From the NCBI GenBank assembly GCA_964355675.1, contig CAYHEC010000001.1:1-64000 (forward strand): a stretch of DNA of 64,000 nt, in the 5' to 3' direction. Source of the DNA: CAMBDS01 sp964355675 (GTDB lineage: Bacteria > Electryoneota > AABM5-125-24 > Hatepunaeales > Hatepunaeaceae). The number at the start of each line of letters is the position of its first letter. Within the stretch, counting starts at the first letter, position 1. The notes under the pieces were generated by a model. The model made no database searches. It was not told the origin of the DNA and saw only the letters and a list, made by a program, of their open reading frames with translations. Positions 53,760 through 63,127 of this stretch are shown here, one piece after another. The position numbers and the translations under genes are program-made.

Positions 53760-54163
53760 GCAGTATAATGTTGAGAATTCGAATTTCCTGTATCTTCACG
53801 AATCTCAAATCTCAATCAATCTACTTTATTTAGTACAGATCATTCAAGCCCTTCGTTACAATAAATATTATGAACATTGATTCAATAATGTTTACTCAGC
53901 GAATATTGTCACTTTCTCGTCATTATCCTGTTGACAATTCACTATTCTTTCTGTAACTTATGCTGTGGTTGACTCTCGCACTTCTCACCCGTTTTAGCTT
54001 TCACTCAGGCGCTCTATTTTTGACCGGCAACCGCCTATAGTTGTGTCAAGAACTGCGCCCTTGTCACCTAACATCGTCTCAATAAGCAGTACAACGCTGC
54101 CACAAACCAAATCATTGCAATTCGAAATCTGACTCGATTGCATATTACATTAATGGGGAAAAC
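53760..54163. other. Divergent intergenic region
   Basis: 404 bp with no gene, between divergent EamA and the secreted-protein gene. A 7-bp inverted repeat (ATTGTCA at 53905-53911 and TGACAAT at 53932-53938, 20 nt apart) could be an operator. TTGACA at 53931-53936 with TAACTT 17 nt on is a weak promoter candidate for the plus strand. TATACT just upstream of the EamA start may be its -10 on the minus strand. Confidence 0.45.
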
Positions 54164-57100
54164 ATGAAACGCCAACCATTCATGGCATTACTTTGCGTCA
54201 TGACCGGAGTATTTACTCTTTCACATTGTGGCTGGACGCAGATTACCGTCGATCCGCTCGGTTTTGCTGTTTACGCCGAAGCTGAAGACACCCTTACTAC
54301 TGAATTCACCCTGCATAACGGCGGCGAGAATGAGGTTGTTTACGATCTTCGTCTTCGTGGTGGAAATAATAATGTCCAGAGACAGGGCGGTCCGAGACGT
54401 GACGATCCAGGGGACGAGATTCAAGTTGTTCAATTACAACATCCGGGCGCGCTTGGAATCGCACGCGATTTCGAGAATGACATTATGTGGGTAACTCACA
54501 CTATTCAGGAGAACGGCGCTGTCGTAAATGGTTTTCTTACCGGTTACGAATGGGACGGAAGGGAAATTGGCGATGTTGTCGCCGATATCCGCCCGCAACG
54601 CTTTCCGATAGGTGGAACCTATCATGATGGAATACTTTATACTACTCCTTGGATCAGTACGATCATAATGCGTTATGACCTTGAAGGGAACATGTTAGAT
54701 GATATTAATCTGAACGCCATGAACCCAATGGGGTTTTGTATTGACCCGGAGACTGAATATCTATATGTAATGTTAGTCACCGCTGTCAACATTATCGTCC
54801 TCGATATAAACGACAATTTCAATCAAGTAGCTACCATTGCAAGCATTCTTGGGCGTGCAGGTGATGGCGATTTCCGTAGCCGCCTCTGTTGGGTTCCCGA
54901 ACACGATGAAGGTCATCTCTGGCTTTCTTATCAATTCCGAGCCTACCAGTTGAATATCGACGAAGAATGGGGTTTCCAAGTCATACAAGACTTTCCCATC
55001 GATAACGACGTCCGTTCATTCGGCATCGGACATGACGGCGTAAATCTGTGGACAGGCAATGCTTATACCAACGAAATCAGCATCCGGGATGACGGTATCG
55101 TTGAACCAAATTGGCTGACCCTGACTCCTCTGACAGGCGCTGTCGCCGCCGGCGAAGATGCAGTCATCTCAGCCTTGGTCATACCAGAGGGTCTTGATCA
55201 AGGAGTATATGATTTAATCGTAGAAGCCAGATTTGATGATGAAAACCTTCCCATCGTTCAGATGGCAATAGTGCTTTCGTTTGAATCTCCTGTCGCCGAT
55301 ATCAACGGAACCGTCGTCGAACCTGGTAGCGATGACCCAATTCCTGACATCCACGTCTCGCTGGGTGAGTACCTGATTTCCCGATGGACTGACGAAAACG
55401 GTGCCTTCTCAATGGAAAACCTTCCACTGGGTAACTACCGACTGGTTGTCTCAGCCCCTGATTATCTTCCCATAACCGAAAATGTCGAACTTGGCGAAAA
55501 TGGCCTCAATCTTAGAATTGAGCTATTTCATTCCGAGTTTACCCTTTCCAGAGACCGTATCGAAACCGAACTCTCCCCGGACACAGACACTCATATTCAA
55601 TTCTCGGCTTCAAATGATGGAAATGGTCCCTGTACCTACTCCATCGATCGCCGGTTGCCGGGTGATGCTAACGCCGCCCCATGGGATGTTCGGACTGAGA
55701 TAAACGATGGAGAAATACTTGACGATGATCGCATCGAGGGCGTTGCTTTTGCCGAAGGTAGTTTTTACTTCGCCGGAGCTAACGGAGATAACCCAAACAC
55801 AATATACATCACCGACATTAATGGTGAACGAACTGGCTTGTTCGTTCAGCCGGGAGAATCTCGCTACGGCATGAAAGACCTCGAATGGGATGGTCAATTA
55901 CTTTGGGGATCTGGTGAACAACGTGTCTTCGGCTTCGACACAGAAGGCAACATCGAACACGAGTTTCAGGGACCCTTCAATCCGAATACATGTATTGCCT
56001 ATGACGATGACCGAGACGTCCTCTGGATTTCAGGAACAACCACAGATATCGCCTCTTACACCAGAGATGGACAACCAACTGGTGTTCGACTCAATCGACG
56101 TGGTTTAAGAATGTATGGGCACGCCTATTGGCCGGATGATCCTGATGGATTCCCGTTATACATTGTCAACTCTCCGTCCGCGGGGGTGATTAGGGTTCAT
56201 AAAATGAATCCAGCTAACGGCGATACGATGCTTGCGCGTAATCTGATTCCTCCGGAAGGCGCATCGGCCGGAGGAGCAGTCATTACCAATACGTTTGACG
56301 TCTATAGCTGGGTACTTATGGTCTCAAACAACATCCCGACCGACAATGGGGGGGATAAAACCTTGATCTACCAACTCGACGCTCGACGAGATTGGTTCCT
56401 GGTCGAGCCTATCCAAGGCGTGATACAGGCTGGAAATTCTCAACAATTCGACCTCCACCTGAATGCCGCGGATCTTCCTGCCGCGCTTTTCGAAGGAGAA
56501 CTTCTCTTTTCGCATGATGGAATCGGCAGCTCTAACATTCTTCCGATAAGTCTGAATGTTGTGGATGGTCCGGTCGTTGCCGAGCGAGTTATGCCATTAA
56601 ATGTCGGATGGAACCTCATATCCGCAAATGTTCAACCTGACCCAAACAATATGATTGAAATTACTCAGGGACTGGTTGATGCTGGCGTACTCGATTTGGT
56701 AAAGGATGACCGCGGCCGCTTCTACCGACCGGCTTCGCAATTTAGTAATCTCGACCCGTGGTTGGTTTCTGAGGGATATATGTTCAAAGTCTCAGAAGCC
56801 GCCGAATTGGCAGTCGAAGGCATTGCCGTCGCGGCGGATGAACCAATAGCTCTGTCTATGGGCTGGCAGGCTGTGTCTTACTATCCTCGCGTGCGGATAA
56901 ATGCAATCACTGCACTCTCTGGAATTCGTGAAGTTCTGATTATCGCCAAGGACGGACTCGGTAATTTCTATTTACCTGCCTACGGATTTAGCAACATGGG
57001 TGAGATGCGTGAAGGATTTGGATACCAGATTAGAGTCTCCGAGGCGGCTCAGCTGGTCTATCAAATGGGGCAACAGCTCGCGTCCCAATCTTCCACAAGG

Positions 57101-57715
57101 TATGTTTCCGTTTACGAACAACCCGGTCGCTATACCCCCCATCCAGCAACTGGCGTCAATATGAGCTTGTTAGTGAAATCTGATCTTGTCGATGGAACCG
57201 ATATCGGCGTTTACGCCAATGACGTACTTGTCGGATGCGGAGTATTTTCGTCAGGATTGGCAGGAATTTCTATTTGTGGAGACGATCCTTCCACCGCTGT
57301 GATCGACGGAGCTTGCAAAGGTGACCCTTTAACAATTCGAATTCGTGATGACGCTGGAGAGCGGGCTGGCAAAGCATCTCTGTTACAAGGCGAGATGAAT
57401 TATAAGACGGATGATTTCGCCGTCATCACCATGGAAGCTGAACTTATTCCCTCGGTGTTTGGATTGACAGGGGTGTATCCAAATCCCTTCAACTCAAGAC
57501 TCACGGCAAGCTTCGGTATGCCGGTATCAGAAATGATCGAAGCGGGAATCTATGATTTGTCTGGCAGGGAGGTTTTGCACTTGACCTCAGAAGTTATGCC
57601 CGCGGGAAATCATCGGTTGGCGATTTCAGGTGAAAAACTGTCAAGTGGGGTTTACATCTTACAGCTCGTTTCCGCCGGAAAGAGATCGCAGATGAAGATT
57701 GCCCTTGTGAAGTAA
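54164..57715 (+). CDS. Very large secreted protein with propeller-like halves, carboxypeptidase-regulatory-like domain and type IX sorting tail
   Basis: 1183 residues, function unknown. A signal peptide (about 1-25) precedes a beta-propeller-like region (about 75-330: GIARDFENDIMWV, GHLWLSYQF, GIGHDGVNLWTGN). An Ig-like carboxypeptidase-regulatory fold at about 380-450 (ADINGTVVEPGSDDPIPDIHVSLG) links it to a second propeller-like half (about 500-740). Two repeated segments with VGWNLIS and MGWQAVSY follow near 815 and 905. The C-terminus has YPNPFNSRLTASF and DLSGREVLH, the sorting domain. GGGGAAAAC precedes the ATG. A hairpin terminator lies 95 nt after the stop. Confidence 0.85.
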   Translation: MKRQPFMALLCVMTGVFTLSHCGWTQITVDPLGFAVYAEAEDTLTTEFTLHNGGENEVVYDLRLRGGNNNVQRQGGPRRDDPGDEIQVVQLQHPGALGIARDFENDIMWVTHTIQENGAVVNGFLTGYEWDGREIGDVVADIRPQRFPIGGTYHDGILYTTPWISTIIMRYDLEGNMLDDINLNAMNPMGFCIDPETEYLYVMLVTAVNIIVLDINDNFNQVATIASILGRAGDGDFRSRLCWVPEHDEGHLWLSYQFRAYQLNIDEEWGFQVIQDFPIDNDVRSFGIGHDGVNLWTGNAYTNEISIRDDGIVEPNWLTLTPLTGAVAAGEDAVISALVIPEGLDQGVYDLIVEARFDDENLPIVQMAIVLSFESPVADINGTVVEPGSDDPIPDIHVSLGEYLISRWTDENGAFSMENLPLGNYRLVVSAPDYLPITENVELGENGLNLRIELFHSEFTLSRDRIETELSPDTDTHIQFSASNDGNGPCTYSIDRRLPGDANAAPWDVRTEINDGEILDDDRIEGVAFAEGSFYFAGANGDNPNTIYITDINGERTGLFVQPGESRYGMKDLEWDGQLLWGSGEQRVFGFDTEGNIEHEFQGPFNPNTCIAYDDDRDVLWISGTTTDIASYTRDGQPTGVRLNRRGLRMYGHAYWPDDPDGFPLYIVNSPSAGVIRVHKMNPANGDTMLARNLIPPEGASAGGAVITNTFDVYSWVLMVSNNIPTDNGGDKTLIYQLDARRDWFLVEPIQGVIQAGNSQQFDLHLNAADLPAALFEGELLFSHDGIGSSNILPISLNVVDGPVVAERVMPLNVGWNLISANVQPDPNNMIEITQGLVDAGVLDLVKDDRGRFYRPASQFSNLDPWLVSEGYMFKVSEAAELAVEGIAVAADEPIALSMGWQAVSYYPRVRINAITALSGIREVLIIAKDGLGNFYLPAYGFSNMGEMREGFGYQIRVSEAAQLVYQMGQQLASQSSTRYVSVYEQPGRYTPHPATGVNMSLLVKSDLVDGTDIGVYANDVLVGCGVFSSGLAGISICGDDPSTAVIDGACKGDPLTIRIRDDAGERAGKASLLQGEMNYKTDDFAVITMEAELIPSVFGLTGVYPNPFNSRLTASFGMPVSEMIEAGIYDLSGREVLHLTSEVMPAGNHRLAISGEKLSSGVYILQLVSAGKRSQMKIALVK

Positions 57716-58049
57716 CCAAAATCTAACTGAGCGTAAAACTCATCGTTACCGCATTCAGATCACCTTGCTTCGTCAATTAGATAACTAAAGTTCGCGCTCT
57801 CCATACTGCCAAAGCTGTCAACTCCGTAGGGTTGACAGCTTTGCTTTACCCCGTTTCGTCACGCTAAACTCCATTCCAGCGCATTTATTACACTATAACA
57901 TTTATCACAAATATACTCAATTCGACTATCTTTAAGTTTTGTCTTAAGTTATATTATAACATATTAATGGGATGAGAATTTCACTGAACGTAACAATCCC
58001 AATTTTCAGGTCATTCGACAATACTTCTCCACTTTGAAAGGAACGAGCA
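57716..58049. other. Intergenic region with terminator and promoter of the peptidase gene
   Basis: 334 bp with no gene. It holds the hairpin at 57811-57842 and an AT-rich stretch at 57885-57968, which may carry the promoter of the 58050 gene; no clear -35/-10 pair was identified. AAGGA lies 8 nt before the ATG at 58050. Confidence 0.6.
57811..57842 (+). terminator. Hairpin terminator after the 54164 gene
   Basis: Arms AAAGCTGTCAAC and GTTGACAGCTTT pair over 12 bp with loop TCCGTAGG, followed by GCTTTA. It lies 95 nt after the stop codon. The T-run is interrupted, so efficiency is uncertain. Confidence 0.7.
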
Positions 58050-61000
58050 ATGAGACACCCGTTATTGATCACAGCGACAATTCTCTTGTTCGCAACTCTC
58101 GCCGGAGCTGTCCGGAATCTTGAATCGCCACATCAACTTCCCGCTTCGACTCCAAATCTGCAGTCCATCCGCGGAGTCACATCTTCACAACCGGTTCTCT
58201 GGCGTCCAATCGTTGCTGGAAAAATCGATTTCATTTGGACTGCTCACCTCGCAGAAAGAAGTGGTTACCTCTCCATAGCCTCCGGCAAACCGATTTCATT
58301 CACCGATGAGCTTCACAAGTACGAAATCCTATCCCAAAAAGCCGCAGAGTTCGTTGACGCAAATGCAGAAATGCTGGGATGTGTTGATTGTGACCCCCTT
58401 GTTTCTGACGTGAAACGGATAAAAAATCTTACCATCCTGACAATTGAATTGTCAATTGAAGACATTCGAATTGAGGGGGCTTCTATCATTTTAGTGATCA
58501 ATCAATTTGGAGCTCTGATCAGTGTCAAGGCCGACACCTATGGAAGTAATACATTTCATCAATTTCAACTGAACGAGGAATCAACTCAATCTATTGCTCT
58601 TAAATCGGTTGCTTCTTCTTGCAAAATCGAACTGAGCAGAAGCATTTGGCTTCCCCAGCTTGACGATCAACAGAAGATTCGGTTGAAAGCCGCTCGCAGA
58701 GTAGAGCTTAAATCACAAAATCCTTCATTCCAGCCGAGAATATACGTCGATGCAACTAATGGAACTATCCTCGCCGCCGAGAACAGAGTCAATTTCGTGG
58801 ATGTAGAAGGCGCCGCCTCCGGAGGTATCTTTCCTCATTATGGTCGGGAACAACCTGAGCTTAGATCGTTTGTGGATGAGCAGATACGAATTGAAGATCG
58901 TGAAACATTCACCGATCAGGAAGGCCTATTTAGACTTGACCTTAACGATAACGATGCTCCCTTCAATTCCGACATATACTTGCGCGGACACTGGGTTGAA
59001 GTTCAAGAGTTCGATTCTTCCAATGCAAACTTTATAGATAGCTTTGAACTGGATCAATTTGCCGAAGTCCTCTGGAGTAACGATAATTCATCGCCAGACG
59101 AGAGAAATCTTTTTTACCACGTCAATATCATTCATGATCGCTATAAACAGATTGAACCTGATTTTGACGGCATGGACTTCCCTATTACCGCAGTTTGTGG
59201 AGTTGGCGGAGCTGGCTATGAACAACTCGAAGACAACGCTTTCAGCACTGGTCCGGAAATATATTTCGGCCGAGGTAATCAGGCCGATAATTTTGCTCAC
59301 TACAGCGATGTCATATACCACGAGTACAGCCATTCGGTAACAGGCCAAGTTTACGGCAACCACAGCCTTCCTTACGAAGGCGAATCAGGCGCTATGAATG
59401 AAGGCTGGTCGGACTACTTCACATGTTCACTAACAGATGAGCCACTAATTGGCGAGGGCGGTTTGCTTGGCAACGGGTTTATTCGCAATCTCGACAACCG
59501 TTTAATGTATCCAAATGATATAGACGGTGAAGTTCATGACGACAGTCGGATATTCTCAGCCGCACTCTGGCACACAAGAGAGATTCTCGGAGCTCAGTAC
59601 TGCGACAGTCTATTCCACTTCGCGCGATACCTTTATGCCAATGATTTCAGTGAGTACTTTCTCGACGTTCTGATTACCGATGACGATGACGGCGACATCA
59701 CAAACGGCTCTCCACACTACCGAACCATCTATGAACAATTCGCCCGACATGGAATTAGTTTTGCCGATTCTTCTCACTTCAACATCGCTCGACTAACCCT
59801 TCACGATCTCGGATCAGAGGGCGGTCAGGGTGCAGATAATGGATTTTACGAGCCCAACGAAACTATAGCGATAGATTTGGACGTCTTTCGCGCCGGTGCC
59901 CCTATTCCACTGAACGGCGATTCCGTTTTTGTCCAACTTGATACCGATTCACCATATTTGGAAATTCTTCGTGGGCGAGTTACCCTCCCGGCTCTCGCCC
60001 CGGGCGAAATCGGCTCGACACCCGAACCGTTACTGGTACGGATCGACGCCGAAGCCCCATTGACTTTTGCCAATATTTACATCATTGCCGGAGCCTCCGA
60101 AGGCGAGACTCCCCATATTGACACCTTACGGATCCCACTTGGGCATCCTCAAATGCTGGTGGTCCGCGATGGCGACATTGAGCTTGACCGCTCTCCTTGG
60201 ATTCACCGTGCATTAGATCGATTAAACCTCGTTTATTCCGACCTCAACTCCGTCAACCCAGCCTACCCGTTGGCTCGAATGCTCCCGGCTTTCGAATCGA
60301 TTATCTGGTTCACCGGAGATGAGCGGCAGAATGTCTTAAATGAGGACTCCAGAGAATTGCTAAGTGAATACCTCGATCATGGTGGAAATCTCTTGTTAAC
60401 TGGTCAGTATATTTCTTCATGGACTGGTGCGGAAGATTTTCTTAGCCGTCGTATGGGAGCTCAATTTGTTTCAGATACTCTTGCTTTGACTTATCTGGAG
60501 GGTGAGGATGGCGATTCAATCGGGAACGGGCAACGACTCTTATTAATAGGGGGTGAAGGCGCTCGAAATCAAGGACATCCCGCGATTATCGCGCCGGTCA
60601 ACGGGGGTATTGTGACGCATCGCTGGGCTCGAGTTGATGGTCGTCCTGCCGGAGCTGTAAGACGATTCGACCGAAGAAATCATTCGAAGACTATTTTCTT
60701 TGCCTTTGGAATAGAGGCAATCGGCGCCGCAGGCCGAACAACGCCTCTTCATGATGTTTTAGAGAAATCGCTTGTTTGGATGGCAAGTGAGGAATATATC
60801 GAAGATCGACCAGAAATAGCAGATGGACTTCACCTGTTTCCAGTTTACCCCAATCCATTTAACGGAACCACAACGATAAGTTATTCACTACCGTCAGCAC
60901 TACCGATCAAAGTTGAAATATACGACTTATCGGGCAGATTCATCGAATCACTCGTCGAGAGTCGTGACACAAAAGGACTTCACAGAATTGCATGGCGTTC

Positions 61001-61085
61001 GGATGGCAAGCCGTCCGGGCTATACTTTGTGCAACTTCAGACTCCTCATCGTGTCGAGCGGCGGTCGCTTCTTTTGTTAAGGTAG
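58050..61085 (+). CDS. Secreted M36-like zinc metallopeptidase with type IX sorting tail
   Basis: 1011 residues: signal peptide (about 1-20), a long prodomain (about 60-245) that resembles fungalysin/thermolysin propeptides, an Ig-like stretch (253-325), then the catalytic region with HEYSH (H424, E425, H428) and the downstream Glu in NEGWSDYF (E451). HExxH...EGWSD is the gluzincin pattern of M36/M4. Residues about 705-905 are the same module as in the 12586 protein. The C-terminus has YPNPFNGTTTISY and DLSGRFI. AAGGA precedes the ATG. It probably degrades extracellular protein or matures other secreted proteins. Confidence 0.9.
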   Translation: MRHPLLITATILLFATLAGAVRNLESPHQLPASTPNLQSIRGVTSSQPVLWRPIVAGKIDFIWTAHLAERSGYLSIASGKPISFTDELHKYEILSQKAAEFVDANAEMLGCVDCDPLVSDVKRIKNLTILTIELSIEDIRIEGASIILVINQFGALISVKADTYGSNTFHQFQLNEESTQSIALKSVASSCKIELSRSIWLPQLDDQQKIRLKAARRVELKSQNPSFQPRIYVDATNGTILAAENRVNFVDVEGAASGGIFPHYGREQPELRSFVDEQIRIEDRETFTDQEGLFRLDLNDNDAPFNSDIYLRGHWVEVQEFDSSNANFIDSFELDQFAEVLWSNDNSSPDERNLFYHVNIIHDRYKQIEPDFDGMDFPITAVCGVGGAGYEQLEDNAFSTGPEIYFGRGNQADNFAHYSDVIYHEYSHSVTGQVYGNHSLPYEGESGAMNEGWSDYFTCSLTDEPLIGEGGLLGNGFIRNLDNRLMYPNDIDGEVHDDSRIFSAALWHTREILGAQYCDSLFHFARYLYANDFSEYFLDVLITDDDDGDITNGSPHYRTIYEQFARHGISFADSSHFNIARLTLHDLGSEGGQGADNGFYEPNETIAIDLDVFRAGAPIPLNGDSVFVQLDTDSPYLEILRGRVTLPALAPGEIGSTPEPLLVRIDAEAPLTFANIYIIAGASEGETPHIDTLRIPLGHPQMLVVRDGDIELDRSPWIHRALDRLNLVYSDLNSVNPAYPLARMLPAFESIIWFTGDERQNVLNEDSRELLSEYLDHGGNLLLTGQYISSWTGAEDFLSRRMGAQFVSDTLALTYLEGEDGDSIGNGQRLLLIGGEGARNQGHPAIIAPVNGGIVTHRWARVDGRPAGAVRRFDRRNHSKTIFFAFGIEAIGAAGRTTPLHDVLEKSLVWMASEEYIEDRPEIADGLHLFPVYPNPFNGTTTISYSLPSALPIKVEIYDLSGRFIESLVESRDTKGLHRIAWRSDGKPSGLYFVQLQTPHRVERRSLLLLR

Positions 61086-61232
61086 TTCCATTTGTCGCTA
61101 CCATCACGTAACCTTAAAATGTGTTTACCAAGGCTAAACGGGCGAAGCACCTGATTTCTGGCGTAAAAACTCGTTTGAATGCCAATTAGTATGAGACTAA
61201 TACTCATGACAATCAATCGGGACCAAAAACAC

Positions 61233-61257
61233 AAAACCCGCTGAAATAGCGGGTTTT
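61233..61257 (-). terminator. Symmetric intrinsic terminator after tRNA-Pro(GGG)
   Basis: AAAACCCGCT and AGCGGGTTTT pair around GAAAT, with a T-tract in both directions. It lies 6 nt after the 3' end of the tRNA on the minus strand and could also stop the peptidase transcript from the other side. Confidence 0.88.
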
Positions 61258-61260
61258 GCT

Positions 61261-61336
<76 letters not shown>

Positions 61337-61354
61337 ATGTAACCGTAGGACTCA

Positions 61355-61699
61355 CTAATCAGTGAGTAACGTTCGTATTTCGATCAACCTAGTCTTTATT
61401 TCATCCAAGTGATCAGTATTCGCGACATTATTTCGTTCAGCGGAGGCTTTTCCGTTTGCTTCATGTAACGCTTTCCGCGCCCCTTCAATCGTAAATCGTT
61501 TATCGTAAAGAAGTTCTCTGATCTGCAATAATAGCTTGATATCTCCTTCACGATACAGCCGCTTGCCACCCCGATTCTTACGCGGGGATAACTCCCGAAA
61601 CTCAGATTCCCAATATCGTAGAACGTGCGCGTCGAGTCCGGTCAGTCGGCTTACTTCGCCGATGGAGTAATAGAGTTTTTGTATTTCCGGATCGGGCAT
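61355..61699 (-). CDS. MerR-family transcriptional regulator
   Basis: A 114-residue DNA-binding protein with an N-terminal winged HTH (YYSIGEVSRLTGLDAHVLRYWE) and the MerR-like wing (GGKRLYREGDIKLLLQIRELL). The tail is a short coiled coil (about 75-112) without Cys pairs, so it is unlikely to be a metal sensor and no ligand can be named. It resembles the short MerR-type protein often found next to tRNA and cell-wall genes in other bacteria (general knowledge). It precedes tRNA-Pro on the same strand. Confidence 0.9.
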   Translation of the reverse strand: MPDPEIQKLYYSIGEVSRLTGLDAHVLRYWESEFRELSPRKNRGGKRLYREGDIKLLLQIRELLYDKRFTIEGARKALHEANGKASAERNNVANTDHLDEIKTRLIEIRTLLTD

Positions 61700-61774
61700 A
61701 GCCCCAAATACTTCTAAAGGGTTACATTAATCATTTACCCCGATTCCCCGCCCGACACTTAATATAACCTATGA

Positions 61775-62593
61775 CTAACCTTCAGGCAAGTCTTTAGTAC
61801 GTGTCAAAAATATTCGCTGGTATATTGCAGTACCTATACTCGCACTGTTTACGATTTTTCGGAATGATCTACCTACATGGTAAGCTCTGCCTGATTTCTC
61901 CAATCTCCTTGCCAAGTTAAGATACCTGTCCCAAATATAGACGGCATCCGCCTCATATAACCTAAACTCTTTATTTCCAAGAATATTATTATTTAAATTG
62001 GGAGTTAGACCGACCTTGTACCCCGCAAGAACAGCGCTATCAAGTATATTCTGGCTAAAGGCTCCGAACGGAAAAGAGATCGTCTCGACCGGTTGTCCTG
62101 TTATCTCTTCCAACTTCATTTTAGATTCGGTCAATTCGTACTTTATTCTCTCCTCACTCAAATCCAGTAAATATCGATGTGATACAGTATGAGATCCAAT
62201 CTCCCAACCAGCCTTGACCAACTCTTTCAGACCATTGGAATTCAGGTGATTGAATTTCAGCCCATAAACCTGATGATCCCAGTCGTTCGATCTCCCTAAA
62301 TACCCGGTCGGAATAAATACCGAGGCGCGAAACCCAAATTCCGCCAGAATTTGCGGTGCATAATCTCCCACACATTGGTAACCGTCATCGAAAGCAATCA
62401 CAAAATCTTTTGCTCCCCCGTTCCATTCTTTCAACGGGACTCCCCGCCATCCATCGCGATGCAAACATCTCATCTGATCGTGAAAAGCTTTGGGAGAAGT
62501 CAAAGTCACGCTCACATCCCAATTGGGTGTGATTTTGTGATACAAAAGTATGGGTGGAAAATTCAATTCGAGATTTGGGGTGATTGGTGGCAA
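61775..62593 (-). CDS. Polysaccharide deacetylase (NodB-fold)
   Basis: CE4-type enzyme removing N-acetyl groups from a glycan. FDDGYQ gives motif 1 (Asp-Asp), SHTVSHRYL the metal His pair (motif 2), and SFPFGAF motif 3. 272 residues; no signal peptide is obvious at the N-terminus, so it may be cytoplasmic or poorly annotated at its start. The start is TTG at 62593, with AAGAG upstream; no ATG fits better. It is downstream of dut on the same strand (78 nt). Confidence 0.85.
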   Translation of the reverse strand: MPPITPNLELNFPPILLYHKITPNWDVSVTLTSPKAFHDQMRCLHRDGWRGVPLKEWNGGAKDFVIAFDDGYQCVGDYAPQILAEFGFRASVFIPTGYLGRSNDWDHQVYGLKFNHLNSNGLKELVKAGWEIGSHTVSHRYLLDLSEERIKYELTESKMKLEEITGQPVETISFPFGAFSQNILDSAVLAGYKVGLTPNLNNNILGNKEFRLYEADAVYIWDRYLNLARRLEKSGRAYHVGRSFRKIVNSASIGTAIYQRIFLTRTKDLPEG

Positions 62594-62671
62594 TTAATTA
62601 AGCTCTTGGAGGGCGAGTCGAAAATCCGTTCTATCGGTACGAAGTATTAAGAATAGCAAAAGGCGGAATAC

Positions 62672-63127
62672 TCATCGCCCGGTATGACCAAATCCCCCTT
62701 CACCCCGAATCGTCTCGGATAACTCCTTCGCAGGTTGCCAGTCTATTTTTTCGTAACGGGTGACGACCATCTGGGCTATACGGTCGCCTCGATGAATCGT
62801 GAAAGGTTCTGGTCCAAAATTTGTGAGTATGACCTTGATTTCGCCGCGATAGTCGCTGTCTATCGTGCCAGGTGAGTTCAAAACTCCAATCGAGCTCTTC
62901 AGAGCCAGACCGCTTCGAGGGCGGATCTGCGCTTCAAATCCTTCAGGCAGGGCGATTTGCAGTCCCGTTGGTATTGCCGTGGTTCTGTTGGATAGAAGAA
63001 TTATATCTCCATCGATAGCCGCGCGTAAATCGACGCCAGCCGCGCCAGCGCTGGCGTATTCAGGTAAAGGCAAATCCTTGGCATGAGGAAGTTGAAGTAC
63101 TTCTACAGAAATTGGTGTTTTAATCAT
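62672..63127 (-). CDS. dut: Deoxyuridine 5'-triphosphate nucleotidohydrolase
   Basis: Hydrolyses dUTP to dUMP and PPi, keeping uracil out of DNA and supplying the substrate of ThyX. Trimeric dUTPase motifs are in order: AGAAGVDLRA (1), RPRSGLALKSSI (2), GVLNSPGTIDSDYRGE (3), GDRIAQMVV (4) and GEGGFGHTGR (5). 151 residues. Its ATG overlaps the 3' end of the CDF transporter gene by 8 nt. Confidence 0.97.
   Translation of the reverse strand: MIKTPISVEVLQLPHAKDLPLPEYASAGAAGVDLRAAIDGDIILLSNRTTAIPTGLQIALPEGFEAQIRPRSGLALKSSIGVLNSPGTIDSDYRGEIKVILTNFGPEPFTIHRGDRIAQMVVTRYEKIDWQPAKELSETIRGEGGFGHTGR

Noticed and set aside
53931..53959. TTGACA / TAACTT promoter before the 54164 gene
   Set aside because: The -10 matches only three of six bases and lies over 200 nt from the start; kept only as a remark in the intergenic entry.
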